Shown here: positions 62,301 through 64,000 of the stretch, piece by piece
Layout of the letters: each line of letters opens with the position of its first letter
How positions within the stretch are numbered: position 1 is the stretch's first letter
Source: Neokomagataea thailandica NBRC 106555
GTDB taxonomy: Bacteria; Pseudomonadota; Alphaproteobacteria; Acetobacterales; Acetobacteraceae
Length of the DNA: 64,000 bases
Reading direction: 5' to 3'
Assembly (NCBI RefSeq): GCF_001598495.1
Contig: NZ_BCZB01000014.1
Location: 23,201-87,200, forward strand
Translations under genes and position numbers: made by a program
The notes under the pieces: generated by a model
The model's input: only the letters and a program-made list of their open reading frames with translations
Database searches by the model: none
What the model was told of the DNA's origin: nothing

Positions 62301-63038
62301 TCAACCCTGCGAGGCCTCAGCGCCTAACAGAGCTTCATACTCAGCAGGAACACCGCAGAAGGTGATAACATCAGCAGAGACGAGGTCATAATGAACGCGC
62401 TTTCCCTCCTGAATCAGGTGATTATAAAGAGGAGCAACATACAGCTCCGGCGCTGAAGGAGAAGCACGCTCCTGCTCTAAAGCACGTAAAAAATCATCTG
62501 TACGCGCGAAATGGTAGAGACCATCACAACACAAGTCAGAAATCGGCTTTTTCTCAGCCGTTTCTAATGCAACAGGCTCATGGGCATCATCCGCCGGCTT
62601 AACATAGGACCAGTTCGCCCCTTCACCGCGAAAAACTTCAAGGTAACCATCGGATTGCGTAAACCACGGTGCCGCAGGGAAAACGAAATCTCGACGGAAC
62701 GTATCGATATTAAAGATCGTAAGTGGCGTTGCTGCGTCAACCTTGGCCGCACGCAGGCCAAGCTCCACCGTCTCAGCTTGGCCGGATGTTTCACAATCGA
62801 GAATAACAACGCGAACATCCGCGATCTTAAGGCGCGCTGTTGAGGCCCGAATAAAAGCTTCCGTATCGTGAACCGAGCGCGCAATAAATAAGAACGGCAC
62901 TGTGTCAAACAAGGCCGAAAAGCCAGATATTGCGTGATCGAAAACGGTTTGCCCCCCGAGCGGAAGCATATATTTAGGGCGATCATAGCCCGCACGTGTA
63001 AAACGGCTGGACAACCCAGCCATAGGAATGACGATCAT
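62301..63038 (-). CDS. Nucleotidyltransferase family protein (sugar- or alcohol-phosphate type)
   Basis: A 245-residue GT-A-fold nucleotidyltransferase. The nucleotide loop reads IVIPMAGLSSRFTRAGYDRPKYMLPLGG (in part), with the Gly-x-x-Ser-Arg-Phe and Pro-Lys signatures. FNIDTF holds the metal-binding Asp, and GLYHFARTDDFL is the usual later block. It probably activates a small phosphorylated compound with NTP. Its ATG overlaps the stop of the kinase gene (ATGA). The pair recalls LicC/LicA or heptose/aminoalcohol activation; the substrate is unknown. Confidence 0.8.
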   Translation of the reverse strand: MIVIPMAGLSSRFTRAGYDRPKYMLPLGGQTVFDHAISGFSALFDTVPFLFIARSVHDTEAFIRASTARLKIADVRVVILDCETSGQAETVELGLRAAKVDAATPLTIFNIDTFRRDFVFPAAPWFTQSDGYLEVFRGEGANWSYVKPADDAHEPVALETAEKKPISDLCCDGLYHFARTDDFLRALEQERASPSAPELYVAPLYNHLIQEGKRVHYDLVSADVITFCGVPAEYEALLGAEASQG

Positions 63039-64000
63039 GCTGAGGCTCCGTCTAAAGCTGTGAACAGACGTAAGGCGTTAGCGATAAAGGCTTGTTGACG
63101 ATCTGGTCGATCGGCATGCAAAGGCAACATTGAGAGGAATAAGCTGATCGTCATTGCGCGTATGTCATCAGCAGCGACTGCGAAACCACCGATTGTCATT
63201 TCGCTGAAATACCCTTGCATCCAAGTACGCTGGGATGAACGCTCAAAGGTCAGATCATAGGCGTAATTTCGATCCCACTGCATGTCATAACGCCCTGCGA
63301 GGATCATATCATAAAGTCCATCCACTGAATGAGCGAACTTAGCGATGTCATAACGCAAGTCACCATAAGGTTCATGTGCGCCATCGAATACATAACCACG
63401 CGGGTCAATAACCGAAATCCGACTACTGCGCGAGTTATAAAGGATATTACTGAAACAGAAATCCCCGTGCATGAACGTCGTTTGCGCCGATGAATCAAAT
63501 GTTATGAGCGGCGCTACCTGTTCCGCCAGTCCCAACAAGGACGGCATGGCCCTTCCAGCATAAGAGAGTGGCCGCGAAACATCAAAACCCGTTTCACGTG
63601 CAAAACGTTCAATGCGATCAAACGTCTTCTTACCAACCAATTGCTGAGTATACGTGTCACGCGGGTGTGGTCCCGGAGACTGAGCGCAAAGCTCAAGAAA
63701 CTCAACACAAGACGCTAGAATTTTTCGCCAAGATGTACGGCCAATTTCAGAAAATACATACAATTCAGAAAGATTAGGCGCGTACTGATACTCTGTGGTG
63801 TAAAAAGCACGCTCACCATCCCGGCCATGATCAAGCAACCGTGCGGTAAAGGGCCTAACGGCAGGCGGCACACTGTCCAACCACTTGGCTTCGGCATCCA
63901 TCTTGAAGGTATCAGCCGAAATTTTGCGTACACTATTCGCTGTAATTTGAAGGGAATTAAAAGCACGCGCTGTGGTTACAAGACGGCGTGAACCAAAAGG
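63035..64000 (-). CDS. APH/choline-kinase-like phosphotransferase, 5' end beyond window
   Basis: A kinase-fold protein of which 321 residues are visible. The catalytic loop is MHGDFCFSNILY (Asp and Asn) and the metal Asp is in VIDPRG. An ATG at 63901 opens a 288-residue frame, but the same frame is open without a stop through the right edge and upstream codons read like protein (TARAFNSLQITANSVRKIS, then ADTFKMDAEAKW), with a strand-like RKIS as in the kinase N lobe. The true start therefore lies outside. Likely phosphorylates a small alcohol or amino alcohol for the downstream nucleotidyltransferase. Confidence 0.8.
   Translation of the reverse strand, partial: PFGSRRLVTTARAFNSLQITANSVRKISADTFKMDAEAKWLDSVPPAVRPFTARLLDHGRDGERAFYTTEYQYAPNLSELYVFSEIGRTSWRKILASCVEFLELCAQSPGPHPRDTYTQQLVGKKTFDRIERFARETGFDVSRPLSYAGRAMPSLLGLAEQVAPLITFDSSAQTTFMHGDFCFSNILYNSRSSRISVIDPRGYVFDGAHEPYGDLRYDIAKFAHSVDGLYDMILAGRYDMQWDRNYAYDLTFERSSQRTWMQGYFSEMTIGGFAVAADDIRAMTISLFLSMLPLHADRPDRQQAFIANALRLFTALDGASA

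Overview
The window looks like chromosomal DNA of an acetic acid bacterium (Acetobacteraceae, Alphaproteobacteria). The grounds are the mid-range GC, a Hint-domain surface protein of the type common in that family, the DUF2849-CysI-DUF934 sulfite reductase set, and a dense, mostly housekeeping gene layout. Genus is not resolved; a nectar- or insect-associated lineage is only a guess. I see no CRISPR array, prophage, intact insertion sequence, rRNA or tRNA. The + strand is C-rich and G-poor under genes of both orientations, as expected if it is the lagging strand throughout. Plus-strand proteins look rich in Pro/Thr/His, minus-strand ones in Gly/Val/Arg/Glu.

Left part (1-15 kb): an HdeD-like membrane protein, trpBA, a family 61 glycosyltransferase, a CorA transporter, and an assimilatory sulfite reductase operon followed by a GNAT/Rrf2 pair. 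Then come a secreted PI-PLC-like phospholipase, a TonB-dependent receptor, a two-PDZ Do protease and tadA. 15-24 kb: a tight plus-strand run (glutamine-amidotransferase-like hydrolase, rluB, rsmD, ftsK, an RluA-type synthase), a small membrane protein, and a sugar porter coupled to a type II-like L-asparaginase.

24-31 kb: an unrecognised three-gene envelope operon with a Pro-Thr repeat protein, a glycine-zipper lipoprotein, a Zur-type repressor, cysK and an RBBP9-type hydrolase. 31-39.5 kb is a metal block: a CopA-type P-ATPase, a CopL-like Cys/His-rich protein, a multicopper oxidase with a very Met-rich insert, CopB, then FeoA/FeoB and a small Cys-rich FeoB-associated protein. A Fur-box-like site lies between the two divergent copper units.

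39.7-57 kb: an S9 prolyl oligopeptidase; a full-length PutA-like protein in which many catalytic residues of both enzyme domains appear replaced (the most striking finding); serine dehydratase; a gene-free, hairpin-rich stretch; an envelope-stress-like set (SIMPL protein, small exported protein, histidine kinase, response regulator, DegS-like protease); a Hint protein; and HrpB helicase. 57-64 kb: nitroreductase, apt, a single-domain receiver coupled to a Bcr/CflA exporter, a VTT membrane protein, an ABM monooxygenase, a NUDIX hydrolase, and a nucleotidyltransferase/APH-type kinase pair. The kinase frame runs open through the right edge.

All family assignments are by reading the protein sequences; no database search was possible.
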